Assembly (NCBI GenBank): GCA_019057735.1
Contig: JAHLWV010000005.1
Span: forward strand, 1-26,576
Reading direction: 5' to 3'
Length of the DNA: 26,576 nt
Source of the DNA: Promethearchaeota archaeon
GTDB lineage: Archaea > Asgardarchaeota > Lokiarchaeia > Sigynarchaeales > SOKP01
Part shown: positions 14,697 to 21,394 of the stretch, piece by piece
Numbering within the stretch: position 1 is the first letter of the stretch
Layout: every line of letters starts with the position of its first letter
Notes under the pieces: generated by a model
What the model was told of the DNA's origin: nothing
The model's input: only the letters and a program-made list of their open reading frames with translations
Databases searched by the model: none
Position numbers and translations under genes: made by a program

Positions 14697-15734
14697 TTAC
14701 GCCGATGCTAATGTCTGTAAAGAAGTAAAGGTGTACGACGTGCCAAAGAATCTGTTAGGAATAACTACTCTACCTGCTTTCACGGTATCACACGTAATGT
14801 TGACAGCAGTAAAAATCTCAAAAAACATTTCAAAGTTGCCTAATAACGTGTCCCAAGACTCCGTGCTGACAAAAAACAACTTATCGTCATCAATTTCAAT
14901 TAAGAAATTATAGTCGCAATCGGCAGTAAAGTTCACCTGCAAAGCATTCCCATCGGTTGTGCTAATAGAAACGTTGAAATCCCATTCAATTGCAAAAGTT
15001 TCGGTGATCATTGCGTAATCCCCCGTTTTGGTGTGGTCCGTTACATCGTCTGTCAAAGTGAACAATGTGTCCATGCTTCTGTAATATTTTTCGTTCCATA
15101 GATAGTCTAATGTGGTCTGTGACAAGTCGTCTAAATCGTCTGTAATAGCAAAATGACTTCCACGATGTGTTTCGGTTTTTGTGACCGTTGGAAACCACAA
15201 TGGAATCGTACCATTAGTGTTAGTTGCTCTGTCCCACGCAGTTCCTTCTACTATATTTAACACGTTTCCGTACAAATCTGTTGCTTCGTGGTAACCAAAC
15301 AGATTAAAGTCGATATTGTTCCCCATGATAGGATACATGTAATCGTAGGTCGTCCAATAACCGTCAGTTGCCTCGTCAGGATTGACTCTGATGATAATGT
15401 AGTCGTATTCAGAAAGATCCTTACCAAAATCGTCAGGCATTACCTCCGTACTAATTGTTTCGTAGTACGTGAGATCGTACCTGTGTTCAACTTCGGTGAT
15501 CTTTCCTTTATCTCCGTACATAGTGAATGGACACAATTCTCCAAGGCCTTCTTTTGAAGTCCAATCTTTTATGCCAACTGTAGTTGTTTGAGCAACAGGA
15601 GTAGGGGTTTCAGGAGGAGGAAATACTGTCGACCATGAAACACCAAACATTAAGATTAAAACAAGAGAACCGGCTAGAATGCCAATAATAACGTAAAACT
15701 GATAGCCTTTACCTTTTTCGTCTTTTTCCCTCAT
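14697..15734 (-). CDS. Signal-anchored exported protein with raised GC (candidate major virion protein)
   Basis: 345 aa from ATG 15734, GAGGT 9 nt upstream, first gene of the left arm. Basic N-terminus, then one membrane segment (YVIIGILAGSLVLILMFGV), a Pro/Thr linker (PPPETPTPVAQTT) and a beta-rich Thr/Asp-rich ectodomain; no second membrane segment. GC is clearly higher than its neighbours: the 60-nt lines at 15181 and 15361 contain 29 and 27 G+C, against about 17 in a line of the giant gene. It uses GTC, GAC and ACC codons freely. That could mean high expression (an abundant virion protein) or separate origin. No family recognised. Confidence 0.8.
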   Translation of the reverse strand: MREKDEKGKGYQFYVIIGILAGSLVLILMFGVSWSTVFPPPETPTPVAQTTTVGIKDWTSKEGLGELCPFTMYGDKGKITEVEHRYDLTYYETISTEVMPDDFGKDLSEYDYIIIRVNPDEATDGYWTTYDYMYPIMGNNIDFNLFGYHEATDLYGNVLNIVEGTAWDRATNTNGTIPLWFPTVTKTETHRGSHFAITDDLDDLSQTTLDYLWNEKYYRSMDTLFTLTDDVTDHTKTGDYAMITETFAIEWDFNVSISTTDGNALQVNFTADCDYNFLIEIDDDKLFFVSTESWDTLLGNFEMFFEIFTAVNITCDTVKAGRVVIPNRFFGTSYTFTSLQTLASA

Positions 15735-15824
15735 ATAATTAATACCTCATAAATTTTTTTTTATTTTTAATTGATCTAATTTTTATTTATGTAGATTTTT
15801 ATTATGGATATTATGTGTAAAACC

Positions 15825-15833
15825 TATATTTAA
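15825..15833 (-). promoter_or_regulatory. TATA-like element for the left arm
   Basis: TTAAATATA on the minus strand, about 92 nt before the ATG of the 345-aa protein. Archaeal start sites usually lie about 25 nt downstream, which would give a leader of roughly 65 nt. Weak support in such AT-rich DNA. Confidence 0.3.
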
Positions 15834-15864
15834 GGTGTTTGCATCGATTACTTCACAGCCTATG

Positions 15865-15883
15865 TTCTCGAAGGCTTTGAGAA
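15865..15883. repeat. 19-nt near-palindrome, possible operator
   Basis: TTCTCGAAG-G-CTTTGAGAA: 9-nt arms with one mismatch in an otherwise AT-rich spacer. It lies about 30 nt upstream of the left-arm TATA-like element. Could be an RHH-protein operator or an RNA hairpin. Confidence 0.4.
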
Positions 15884-15970
15884 AAGGAAGAAATTAAGTA
15901 ATTTTTAACCCATTTTCGTGGTATCTTTTACCTAATCTTTTAGTTCCTAATAAAGCATCAATAATCACAC

Positions 15971-15978
15971 TTTAAATA
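15971..15978 (+). promoter_or_regulatory. TATA box candidate for the right arm
   Basis: TTTAAATA matches the archaeal TATA consensus. Transcription would begin near 16000, upstream of the 27-codon ORF and the 16244 gene. It directly precedes a GGTGA, so it may instead be part of a translated leader from an upstream start. Confidence 0.35.
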
Positions 15979-16098
15979 GGTGAAAACAAATGTTTATATT
16001 ACCTAAGATTTATAATTAACTTAACAAAAAATTGTAAGAAATTGAAATTACATAGTTCAAAATTATCTAATTTAATCACCAGAAATGTGAAACAATTT

Positions 16099-16182
16099 AT
16101 GGCGTTATTTATACCCGAAAAAAAGAGTCTTTTTGATCGTTTTGATGACGCAATATCCACATTTGGTGTTTATTCCGAATAA
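16099..16182 (+). CDS. Possible 27-aa mini-protein
   Basis: ATG 16099 reads MALFIPEKKSLFDRFDDAIS then TFGVYSE and stops at 16182. TGTGA lies 8 nt upstream, and in-frame GTG 16087 is another possible start. The composition is protein-like (FDRFDDAISTFG) with no low-complexity bias, unlike random AT-rich ORFs. It may be a real leader or mini-protein or the remnant of a longer gene. Confidence 0.35.
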   Translation: MALFIPEKKSLFDRFDDAISTFGVYSE

Positions 16183-16200
16183 TTTTAATTGTATAAGATC

Positions 16201-16216
16201 AAAATATTAATATTTT
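16201..16216. promoter_or_regulatory. Perfect 16-nt A/T palindrome upstream of the right arm
   Basis: AAAATATTAATATTTT is a perfect palindrome ending 27 nt before the ATG at 16244. It covers TATA-like sequence at the expected distance, so it could be both core promoter and operator. AT-richness makes chance a real option. Confidence 0.35.
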
Positions 16217-16243
16217 TGTTAGGTTCGATCTAATGATGATAGC

Positions 16244-16504
16244 ATGCGACTGGACGAAGGATCAGAAATTTACTATATTGAATATTTGGATCACGGAATT
16301 TCACGCGATCCAATTGAAAAGATTGAAAAAAAACCCTTATTGCTGTTTTGCGTTGGTTATATCGTTAATTTACATGGAAACGAATCTTATTATGCTGTGG
16401 TTAGTTCTGGAACGCGATTGCACGAACGCAAACCATCGCATTATGTCTATATTGTCAAATCTGCTATTACAAAAATGATGGTAATACATCGTGTTAAAGA
16501 ATAA
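16244..16504 (+). CDS. Small unknown protein (86 aa), first gene of right arm
   Basis: ATG 16244 to TAA 16504. The sequence MRLDEGSEIYYIEYLDHGIS, then beta-strand-like LLLFCVGYIVNLHGNESYYAVVSSG and YVYIVKSAITKMMVIHRV, suggests a small beta-barrel. The overlapping frame from 16233 gives a less protein-like product and was not chosen. No clear Shine-Dalgarno; the mRNA may be nearly leaderless given the palindrome at 16201-16216. Function unknown; position next to the switch suggests an early or regulatory protein. Confidence 0.6.
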   Translation: MRLDEGSEIYYIEYLDHGISRDPIEKIEKKPLLLFCVGYIVNLHGNESYYAVVSSGTRLHERKPSHYVYIVKSAITKMMVIHRVKE

Positions 16505-16687
16505 ATATATTGTGTTGAAGAATAAGGAAATTGAAGAGAATTTAACGTTAGATTTCGCCCTAGTTTTACATTTTAATCCCTTGAACTTTCCATTTCCACA
16601 TGGGACATTTTTAATTCTCTTAAGAGTTTTGTCAAGCAGATATCTCAACCTTACAATTCTTCCACGCAATTTTTTTAAGGTGGTAAA

Positions 16688-17035
16688 ATGCCAAAAAAGA
16701 AAAAAAGAATGGTGAATATTACGATAAATATTCCTGAAATATACGATGATAACCTCCAGAAATTAATCAAAATGGGAATAACGCCTAGTAGAAGTGAAGC
16801 AATAAGAACAGCATTAAGAGAGTTTTTTCAAAATGAACCTCCAAATCTTAAATTATTAGGATATTTTGAAGGTTTTGAATCTGAAAAAATGATTTCAGGA
16901 AGGAAATTAGGTGAAATTAATTTAGAAAACAAGATAACACGTTTAGAAACGAAAATTAAAGGAAAAAACAACTTGATTGATTATCTCAAATTAGAATTGG
17001 AAAAGCACGAAAAAGGTGAAGGAAATCCCAAATAA
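16688..17035 (+). CDS. Ribbon-helix-helix DNA-binding protein
   Basis: 115 aa from ATG 16688, AGGTGG 4-5 nt upstream. Residues about 5-45 match the RHH fold: a strand (MVNITINIPE), helix 1 (YDDNLQKLIKMG), then SRSEAIRTALREFF as helix 2. The basic start PKKKKR fits operator binding. The C-terminal half (ENKITRLETKIKG, LIDYLKLELEKHE) is a coiled coil that could extend the dimer or make a tetramer. It overlaps the downstream exonuclease gene by 20 nt. Archaeal viruses often carry such RHH regulators. Nearby palindromes at 15865 and 16201 are candidate operators. Confidence 0.85.
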   Translation: MPKKKKRMVNITINIPEIYDDNLQKLIKMGITPSRSEAIRTALREFFQNEPPNLKLLGYFEGFESEKMISGRKLGEINLENKITRLETKIKGKNNLIDYLKLELEKHEKGEGNPK

Positions 17036-17633
17036 AAAACAAATAATAGATAATAAAGAAGATAAAGATCTCGTTATAGTTCTCGATATTGAAACAACGG
17101 GTTTATCGCCTAAATTTGATATGATTTGTGAAATTGGGTTATGTTTTTTGAATTTAGAAACAGGTGATATCAATAATATTTTTAGTGTTATTTGCCAGGA
17201 GGAAAATAAAAAATTTAACGAAAGGTCTTGGATTTTTCAGAATAGCGATTTGAAATATGAAGAGGTTATAAACGCTCCCTATTTAGAGGAATTTAGAGGA
17301 GAATTACAAGCTATTTTTGATTTGAATTGTCCTTGTACGGCATATAACCAGAAATTCGATTTTGGTTTTTTGGAATTTAGGGAGTTCAAAATACATCAAA
17401 AATTTTGGGATCCTATGTTAAAATTGACGCCGATATTAAAAATTCCAAATATATCTTATTACGCTAAGGATTATAAATGGCCTTCTGTTTGTGAGGCTTA
17501 TTACTATTTTTTCCCAAACGAACGTTATATTGAAACACATCGTGCTCTCGATGACGCTATGCACGAAGCCAAGATTGTTTACGAAACATACAGACATCTA
17601 AAGGAAAATGAACGATTAAAAAAAAAATTATAA
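17016..17633 (+). CDS. DEDDh-type 3'-5' exonuclease (DnaQ/RNase T-like)
   Basis: 205 aa from GTG 17016. All three exonuclease motifs are present: Exo I DIETTG (D24, E26), Exo II YNQKFD (D115), Exo III HRALDD (H175, D180). So the catalytic Asp/Glu/His set is complete. It degrades single strands from the 3' end; as a stand-alone gene it may serve DNA repair, proofreading or RNA trimming. GTG 17016 forms part of GGTGA (17015-17019), and ATC 17025 lies 5 nt after it, so the true start may be three codons later. The 5' end overlaps the RHH gene. Confidence 0.9.
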   Translation: MKEIPNKKQIIDNKEDKDLVIVLDIETTGLSPKFDMICEIGLCFLNLETGDINNIFSVICQEENKKFNERSWIFQNSDLKYEEVINAPYLEEFRGELQAIFDLNCPCTAYNQKFDFGFLEFREFKIHQKFWDPMLKLTPILKIPNISYYAKDYKWPSVCEAYYYFFPNERYIETHRALDDAMHEAKIVYETYRHLKENERLKKKL

Positions 17634-17649
17634 GAATTAGGTGTAAAAA

Positions 17650-17937
17650 TTGATTGAAAAAGGACATATCTTAAGAAAAATAGGTTTTTACAAGACAATA
17701 AATATTTTACCTAGTGATGGACAACCAATTAAACTGAGCGAATTTTATGCAAAACTTATCAAATCTGTTCATTATAATACATTTATAGGAGTTAAATCTG
17801 AATTATTAAAAAAAAAGATTATCGAAATTTATAATCAAAAAGGAGCTAAATGTATTAAATTAACAGGAAATGGTGTTGTTTTAAAATTTAGATTGAAAGA
17901 ATTAATACAACAAATAGAAAAAGGTGACAATAAGTGA
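17650..17937 (+). CDS. Winged-helix-like small protein
   Basis: 95 aa from TTG 17650, exactly 5 nt after AGGTGT. Middle and C-terminal part (LSEFYAKLIKS, SELLKKKIIEIYNQKG, CIKLTGNGVVLKF) follow the helix-helix-wing pattern of winged-helix regulators, with KLTGNG at the wing. No diagnostic motif, so the call is tentative. Its end EKGDNK is encoded by GGTGA that serves the next gene, whose GTG overlaps the stop. Confidence 0.6.
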   Translation: MIEKGHILRKIGFYKTINILPSDGQPIKLSEFYAKLIKSVHYNTFIGVKSELLKKKIIEIYNQKGAKCIKLTGNGVVLKFRLKELIQQIEKGDNK

Positions 17938-18077
17938 GTTTATTAGCTAGAAATAAAGCAAAGGATTACACCATTAATCTGGTTTTTAAATTAGATAAAT
18001 CCAATTACGGTTTTATCACAAATCATGTTAGAGAATGGGAATCCAGATTAGGAAAAATGACGGAAGTGGTGATCTAA
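17934..18077 (+). CDS. 47-aa protein, GTG start overlapping upstream stop
   Basis: GTG 17934 lies 6 nt after GGTGA and overlaps the previous TGA as GTGA. Product MSLLARNKAKDYTINLVFKL, ending REWESRLGKMTEVVI, with no low complexity. Its last codons GTG-GTG-ATC contain the GGTGA that precedes the next, ATA-started gene. Function unknown. Confidence 0.6.
   Translation: MSLLARNKAKDYTINLVFKLDKSNYGFITNHVREWESRLGKMTEVVI
18068..18072 (+). promoter_or_regulatory. GGTGA Shine-Dalgarno 6 nt before an ATA start
   Basis: GGTGA-TCTAAA-ATA. The spacing equals that of the 11385 ATA start and is typical of canonical starts here, for example TTG 25133 and GTG 17934. It supports ATA 18079 as the initiation codon. 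Confidence 0.65.
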
Positions 18078-18078
18078 A

Positions 18079-18231
18079 ATAATTCCTTTAGGTGAAATTG
18101 TTTGTCAAAAATGTTCTGGCAAACTAGTTAAAAAGGGTTGGTATGCGTTATGCACTAAATGTGGTGCGAAATGGACAATTGAATCCCACGCAAATGGAAG
18201 TTTTAAGTCAATAAGAAGAGTTGACGGTTAA
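18079..18231 (+). CDS. Zinc-ribbon protein (50 aa) with no canonical start codon
   Basis: Reads M(ATA)-IPLGEIVCQKCSGKL, then WYALCTKCGAKWTIESH and ending SIRRVDG. Two CxxC pairs (CQKC, CTKC) 16 residues apart make a clear zinc ribbon, so the frame is real. The frame is closed by TGA at 18070-18072 and contains no ATG, GTG or TTG before its stop. ATA 18079 sits 6 nt after GGTGA. The alternative is a +1 frameshift from the 17934 gene at its ATC-TAA end. Likely a small DNA-binding or transcription-related zinc protein. Confidence 0.7.
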   Translation: MIPLGEIVCQKCSGKLVKKGWYALCTKCGAKWTIESHANGSFKSIRRVDG

Positions 18232-18233
18232 AA

Positions 18234-18860
18234 ATGGATCAAACACTAAAAGATTTAAAAAAAGTCGTTTTGGATTTAATGAAACCACAAATCGCCGAGC
18301 TTCAGAAAGAGTTAGAACTTATCAAGGCAGATAATCAACGATTAGATACTCATGGAGATTTTATGAAAAATAATAGAGAGATCTTGCGGGGGTTTATTAA
18401 ATATAAGAACGATTGGGTAGCTGATGTTTTTCTTCACAATATCGATAAATATGTTTTAACTAAGAAACAAAAATGGCATTTAGTTGCTCAACACATTCAT
18501 AATAAGAAACTATTAGAGAAGCTCGATGTCGGTTCCGCCCGACAGACGGTGAAACAACCCGATCCATTTAAATTTTGTTCTAAGTGTGGATACTCTGGAA
18601 ATGTCAGAGATATAGTGTGTCCAGAATGTCATAACTCTTATTTTAGAAAAACGGAAAAGAAAGAATATATTGATCCAGATATGGAACAATTGAAAAAGGA
18701 TGGGCATTTTTTCTTAGCTTCGGGGGGCGATTTGGATAAAATCTTAGTAATTCGAGATGATTTGTTAAAACTTTACAATATTGCTTCATACTATCGACCA
18801 GATAACGAAGACTTAAATAAAATCAGAAAAAGAATAAAGGAGTTGTATAAAATTGGATAA
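18234..18860 (+). CDS. Coiled-coil plus zinc-ribbon protein, 208 aa
   Basis: ATG 18234. Residues 1-40 are a coiled coil (QIAELQKELELIKADNQRL). Residues about 45-95 are helical and Trp/Lys-rich. A zinc ribbon follows at about 113-140 (FCSKCGYSGN, VCPECHNSYF), then a C-terminal acidic helical part with ASGGDLDKILVIRDDLLKLY. The linker before the ribbon (VGSARQTVKQPDPF) has locally higher GC and an 18-nt hairpin (18527-18544). No family recognised; perhaps a nucleic-acid-binding accessory protein. It overlaps the next gene by 8 nt. Confidence 0.8.
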   Translation: MDQTLKDLKKVVLDLMKPQIAELQKELELIKADNQRLDTHGDFMKNNREILRGFIKYKNDWVADVFLHNIDKYVLTKKQKWHLVAQHIHNKKLLEKLDVGSARQTVKQPDPFKFCSKCGYSGNVRDIVCPECHNSYFRKTEKKEYIDPDMEQLKKDGHFFLASGGDLDKILVIRDDLLKLYNIASYYRPDNEDLNKIRKRIKELYKIG

Positions 18861-19608
18861 AATTTGTTCAAAATGTAAACAACCAATAGATCGTGAGAGG
18901 AGAAAAACAAGAGATAAAAAAAAAGAACTTGAACAAAAAAAAGAATATTATAATAACAATAGAAATCGCCTTAAATCTTTGGCTAAACTACATAATTATA
19001 TCAGAAAGATTAAGGTAAAACAACAAATTTGTACGATATGTAATGAGGAGAAGAAATTACAATTAGCTTCTATTGATCATACTTATACTGAAAACCCTAA
19101 AGATTACATGTGGTTATGTCAATCATGTCACCATCTATACGATAGTTCGAGGGGCGAGAAAGAGGCGATTAGGCGTGGTGAGTCCAGCTCATCTGAAATG
19201 GCAGTAAGTCGTCCTAAACCCGACTCGAAACTCCCCGAAGATTTATGTAAGTGTGGAAAATCGTATAAAAGCCACTTCATTGATAATACATATAAAACCT
19301 GCGAATATCTCGAACTAAAAGAGAAACACCCCGAACCTATTTGTCCTAAATGTGAATTCTTTATTTCTAATATAAATAAATTTGGTACTTCACAATGCAA
19401 AGAGTTAGACATACGACTTGCCTATTCTGATTATCCAATGGCATGTGTTCATTTCAATCCTAAAACCGAGCCAGAGAAAAATGGAAATGAAGAAGAATGG
19501 GAATGTCCAATTTGTAAAAAAGTAGTATTTATCGGTTATACTGTCCATAGATCTTGTTTAGATGATTTAATGGAGAAATTAAAGAATACGATAAAAAAAG
19601 GAGATTGA
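18853..19608 (+). CDS. HNH-like zinc protein with extra C-terminal zinc motifs
   Basis: 251 aa from TTG 18853, with GGAG about 10 nt upstream. An initial CSKCKQ pair is followed by a long basic helix (RKTRDKKKELEQKKEYY). Then comes an HNH-like core at about 58-98: ICTICNEEKKLQLASIDH, then YMWLCQSCHHLYD, i.e. CxxC, DH, and CxxCHxxYD as in phage HNH nucleases. After a Ser/Pro-rich linker there are further CxC and CxxC motifs (CKCGKSYKSH, ICPKCEFF, WECPICKKV). It may be a nuclease or a structural zinc protein; whether the catalytic His set is complete cannot be decided by eye. Confidence 0.75.
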   Translation: MDKICSKCKQPIDRERRKTRDKKKELEQKKEYYNNNRNRLKSLAKLHNYIRKIKVKQQICTICNEEKKLQLASIDHTYTENPKDYMWLCQSCHHLYDSSRGEKEAIRRGESSSSEMAVSRPKPDSKLPEDLCKCGKSYKSHFIDNTYKTCEYLELKEKHPEPICPKCEFFISNINKFGTSQCKELDIRLAYSDYPMACVHFNPKTEPEKNGNEEEWECPICKKVVFIGYTVHRSCLDDLMEKLKNTIKKGD

Positions 19609-19617
19609 AATCGAGAC

Positions 19618-20256
19618 TTGCCTCCCACCCATAAAGTTGTAAACTTAACCAAAAAGGGACGTCCAATTAATTTTAGGGATTATTTATTCCTTCCAAAAGA
19701 TTCTCTTGCCTTTACAACTCTGACAACTGCACAGAAAAAAGCCATCAAAAACATAGAAGAATATTGGATCAATCGAATAAGAAATTATCAAAATTGGAAA
19801 TTCCGAAAACATTGGAGTTATAAAAAAGAGTCGATTTCCTCAAGATTAGACCGATATACTTTTGAATCCCTAAAGGGGAATAACAATTCGAAATCAATTC
19901 AGAATTTCGTAAGGAAGTTCTTAAGGGATAAAAAATTCAGGAAAAAATTCGAGGTTATTTTATGGCAACAGTTTGAAAAAGATCCATCAGATCCTAATAT
20001 GGAATTATTACAATATTTAGATTATACCGATAGTAAACAATTATTAATCGATATTTTCCCTCACGTTGTTTCAGGAATAGTTTACGTTGTTGAAAAAGAG
20101 CTTATATCGTTTTATTTTACTTTTATAAACGAGTTCTCCCTCTCTTACGCCATTAGAGTAGGATTAATTCACTTTAGAGACCTCGAAAATCAAGACCCAA
20201 TTGAGAAAGAAGAAGTTCTTGCGATTTTAAACGAATTAATTAACGAAAAGAGTTGA
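19618..20256 (+). CDS. Unknown helical basic protein, 212 aa
   Basis: TTG 19618 is the only canonical start after an in-frame stop at 19606; GGAGA is 13 nt upstream, rather far. N-terminal segment VVNLTKKGRPINFRDYLFLP, then basic helices (FRKHWSYKKESISSRLDRY, NFVRKFLRDKKFRKKFEV), then a hydrophobic helical part (LLIDIFPHVVSGIVYVVEKE). No Cys clusters and no recognised domain. Perhaps a replication or packaging accessory protein; not assignable. Confidence 0.75.
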   Translation: MPPTHKVVNLTKKGRPINFRDYLFLPKDSLAFTTLTTAQKKAIKNIEEYWINRIRNYQNWKFRKHWSYKKESISSRLDRYTFESLKGNNNSKSIQNFVRKFLRDKKFRKKFEVILWQQFEKDPSDPNMELLQYLDYTDSKQLLIDIFPHVVSGIVYVVEKELISFYFTFINEFSLSYAIRVGLIHFRDLENQDPIEKEEVLAILNELINEKS

Positions 20257-20265
20257 TGGCTAAAA

Positions 20266-20415
20266 ATGAGTAAGATGGTCGATTTTGGAAAAAGAAACGA
20301 AAAGTGTCCAAAATGTGATTCTGATTTGATCGATGGAAATGATTTTCATACAGGTGAAGATTATATTCGTTGCTCAAATCCTAAATGTAATTACTTCTAT
20401 AGTTGGGGGAAATAA
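20266..20415 (+). CDS. 49-aa zinc-finger mini-protein
   Basis: ATG 20266 to TAA 20413-20415. KCPKCDSDL at 13-21 and RCSNPKCNYFYSW at 35-47 give a CxxC and C-x4-C pair, a compact zinc ribbon. It fills the gap before the DUF488 gene. GATGG lies about 10 nt upstream. Role unknown, probably nucleic-acid or protein binding. Confidence 0.7.
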   Translation: MSKMVDFGKRNEKCPKCDSDLIDGNDFHTGEDYIRCSNPKCNYFYSWGK

Positions 20416-20417
20416 AA

Positions 20418-20762
20418 ATGATTATAAATACAGATTGTTATTTAGCTGTGCTAAAGAAATATAAAGCAAAGTTTTTTGATGCCCATTTTGAAGTTATTAC
20501 ACGAACGGCAAAATCTTGTTTATCGCCATCAAAAGAATTGTTATATTATGCTAAAGAGAATGAAATTTCTTTTAAAGAATATGAAAAATTATTTATTAAA
20601 GAAATTAGGAAAAATCCCGAAGCAAAAAAACGGATAAATGAAATCAGAGAAATAGCAAAAGAGAAAGTGGTATTTCTCGTATGCTTCGAAAAAGATCCGA
20701 ACGTTTGCCATCGTTCAATCGTTAAGAAAATAATTGAAAGAACTATTAAACTATGGATGTGA
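20418..20762 (+). CDS. DUF488 family protein
   Basis: 114 aa from ATG 20418, GGGGGA upstream; an in-frame TTG at 20403 lies inside the previous gene. LSPSKELLYY, then FIKEIRKNPEAKKRI and the diagnostic FLVCFEKDPNVCHRSIV match DUF488, with CxE-x-D-x4-CHR near the C-terminus. The length fits the short DUF488 type. The biochemical role of the family is not settled; a nucleic-acid-associated enzyme role is often supposed. Its presence in a mobile element operon is not unusual. Confidence 0.8.
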   Translation: MIINTDCYLAVLKKYKAKFFDAHFEVITRTAKSCLSPSKELLYYAKENEISFKEYEKLFIKEIRKNPEAKKRINEIREIAKEKVVFLVCFEKDPNVCHRSIVKKIIERTIKLWM

Positions 20763-20768
20763 TTTATC

Positions 20769-20954
20769 GTGGAAGAATTAGACTTTAAATGTGGAAAATG
20801 TGGATGCAAAATCTACGGATTAGGTGACGATTATTTTTGTCCTGAATGCCAAAAAATATTCTGTTTTGATTGCATTGGAAAACACGGATGTAAAGTTAAA
20901 ATCGTTCCACAAAATCATTTACAAGGAAAATGGAAGGTGGTAAAAAAATTATGA
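20769..20954 (+). CDS. Multi-CxxC zinc protein, 61 aa
   Basis: GTG 20769, 6 nt after TGTGA. FKCGKCGCKIYG, YFCPECQKIFCFDCIGKHGC: ten Cys and one His in about 40 residues, similar to B-box or treble-clef double zinc fingers that bind two metals. The last codons (GGAAGGTGGTAA) include the ribosome-binding site of the next gene. A protein-interaction or nucleic-acid role is inferred from fold type. Confidence 0.75.
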   Translation: MEELDFKCGKCGCKIYGLGDDYFCPECQKIFCFDCIGKHGCKVKIVPQNHLQGKWKVVKKL

Positions 20955-21394
20955 ACGAAATAAATTTTAATTGCCCTGTTAAGAATTGTCAGTTTTATGA
21001 GGAGTGCGATTACGATAACTTTAAGGATTGTCCTACTTATCTCATGTGTAAAGCGAGAGATGAGATGCGACTCGAAGCCTCCGATAAAGACTTCTACAAT
21101 TGGAATGATGAAATGGATATAATGGAAGGTGAAAAAATTAATATGAGCGTTTCAAAAGAAAAAATTGAAAAGATTAAAAATATAAAGATTTTTGACGAAG
21201 AATGGGACTCATCGCAATTTCCTTACATGAGCAATAAACAAATTATTGAAGTTCATCAATACATCTATATTTCTTTAACAGAAGATGTAAGAAAATTGCG
21301 TGGTGGTGTTTCTATGGGAGGTTTTGGCGTTCCTATTCTCGTTAATAATTTATTAATCGAAACCAAAAAACGATTTAAAGGCGTTAAAAAATAA
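20951..21394 (+). CDS. Cys-rich N-terminal domain protein, 147 aa
   Basis: ATG 20951 chosen because GGTGG lies 10 nt upstream; ATG 20930 would start inside the previous gene. Residues 1-35 hold FNCPVKNCQFYEECDYDNF, DCPTYLMC, which may bind metal through five or six Cys. The rest is acidic helical (NWNDEMDIMEGEK), then mixed, with GGVSMGGFGVPILVNNLLI near the C-terminus. No recognised family. It ends overlapping an ATA start of the next gene as ATAA. Confidence 0.7.
   Translation: MNEINFNCPVKNCQFYEECDYDNFKDCPTYLMCKARDEMRLEASDKDFYNWNDEMDIMEGEKINMSVSKEKIEKIKNIKIFDEEWDSSQFPYMSNKQIIEVHQYIYISLTEDVRKLRGGVSMGGFGVPILVNNLLIETKKRFKGVKK

Larger units (their letters stand above)
15735..16243. promoter_or_regulatory. 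Divergent intergenic switch region
   Basis: 509 nt without a recognisable long gene, between the two divergently oriented arms. Contents: a TATA-like TTAAATATA on the minus strand (15833-15825) suited to the left arm, TTTAAATA on the plus strand at 15971-15978, a near-palindrome at 15865-15883, an A/T palindrome at 16201-16216, a 9-codon ORF with good GGTGA at 15990-16019 and a 27-codon ORF at 16099-16182. It could also carry a replication origin; no iterated repeats were found to support that. Confidence 0.6.

Noticed and set aside
16233..16478. Alternative 81-aa frame from ATG 16233
   Set aside because: Its product is less protein-like (Cys, Ile and Asn runs without pattern) than the overlapping 16244-16504 frame. 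It would fit a leaderless start, so it is not fully excluded.
18527..18544. GC-rich hairpin TGTCGG-TTCCGC-CCGACA
   Set aside because: It lies inside a coding linker of the 208-aa protein, and a similar weak inverted pair occurs in the 18853 gene's linker. Probably a composition effect of hydrophilic linker codons.
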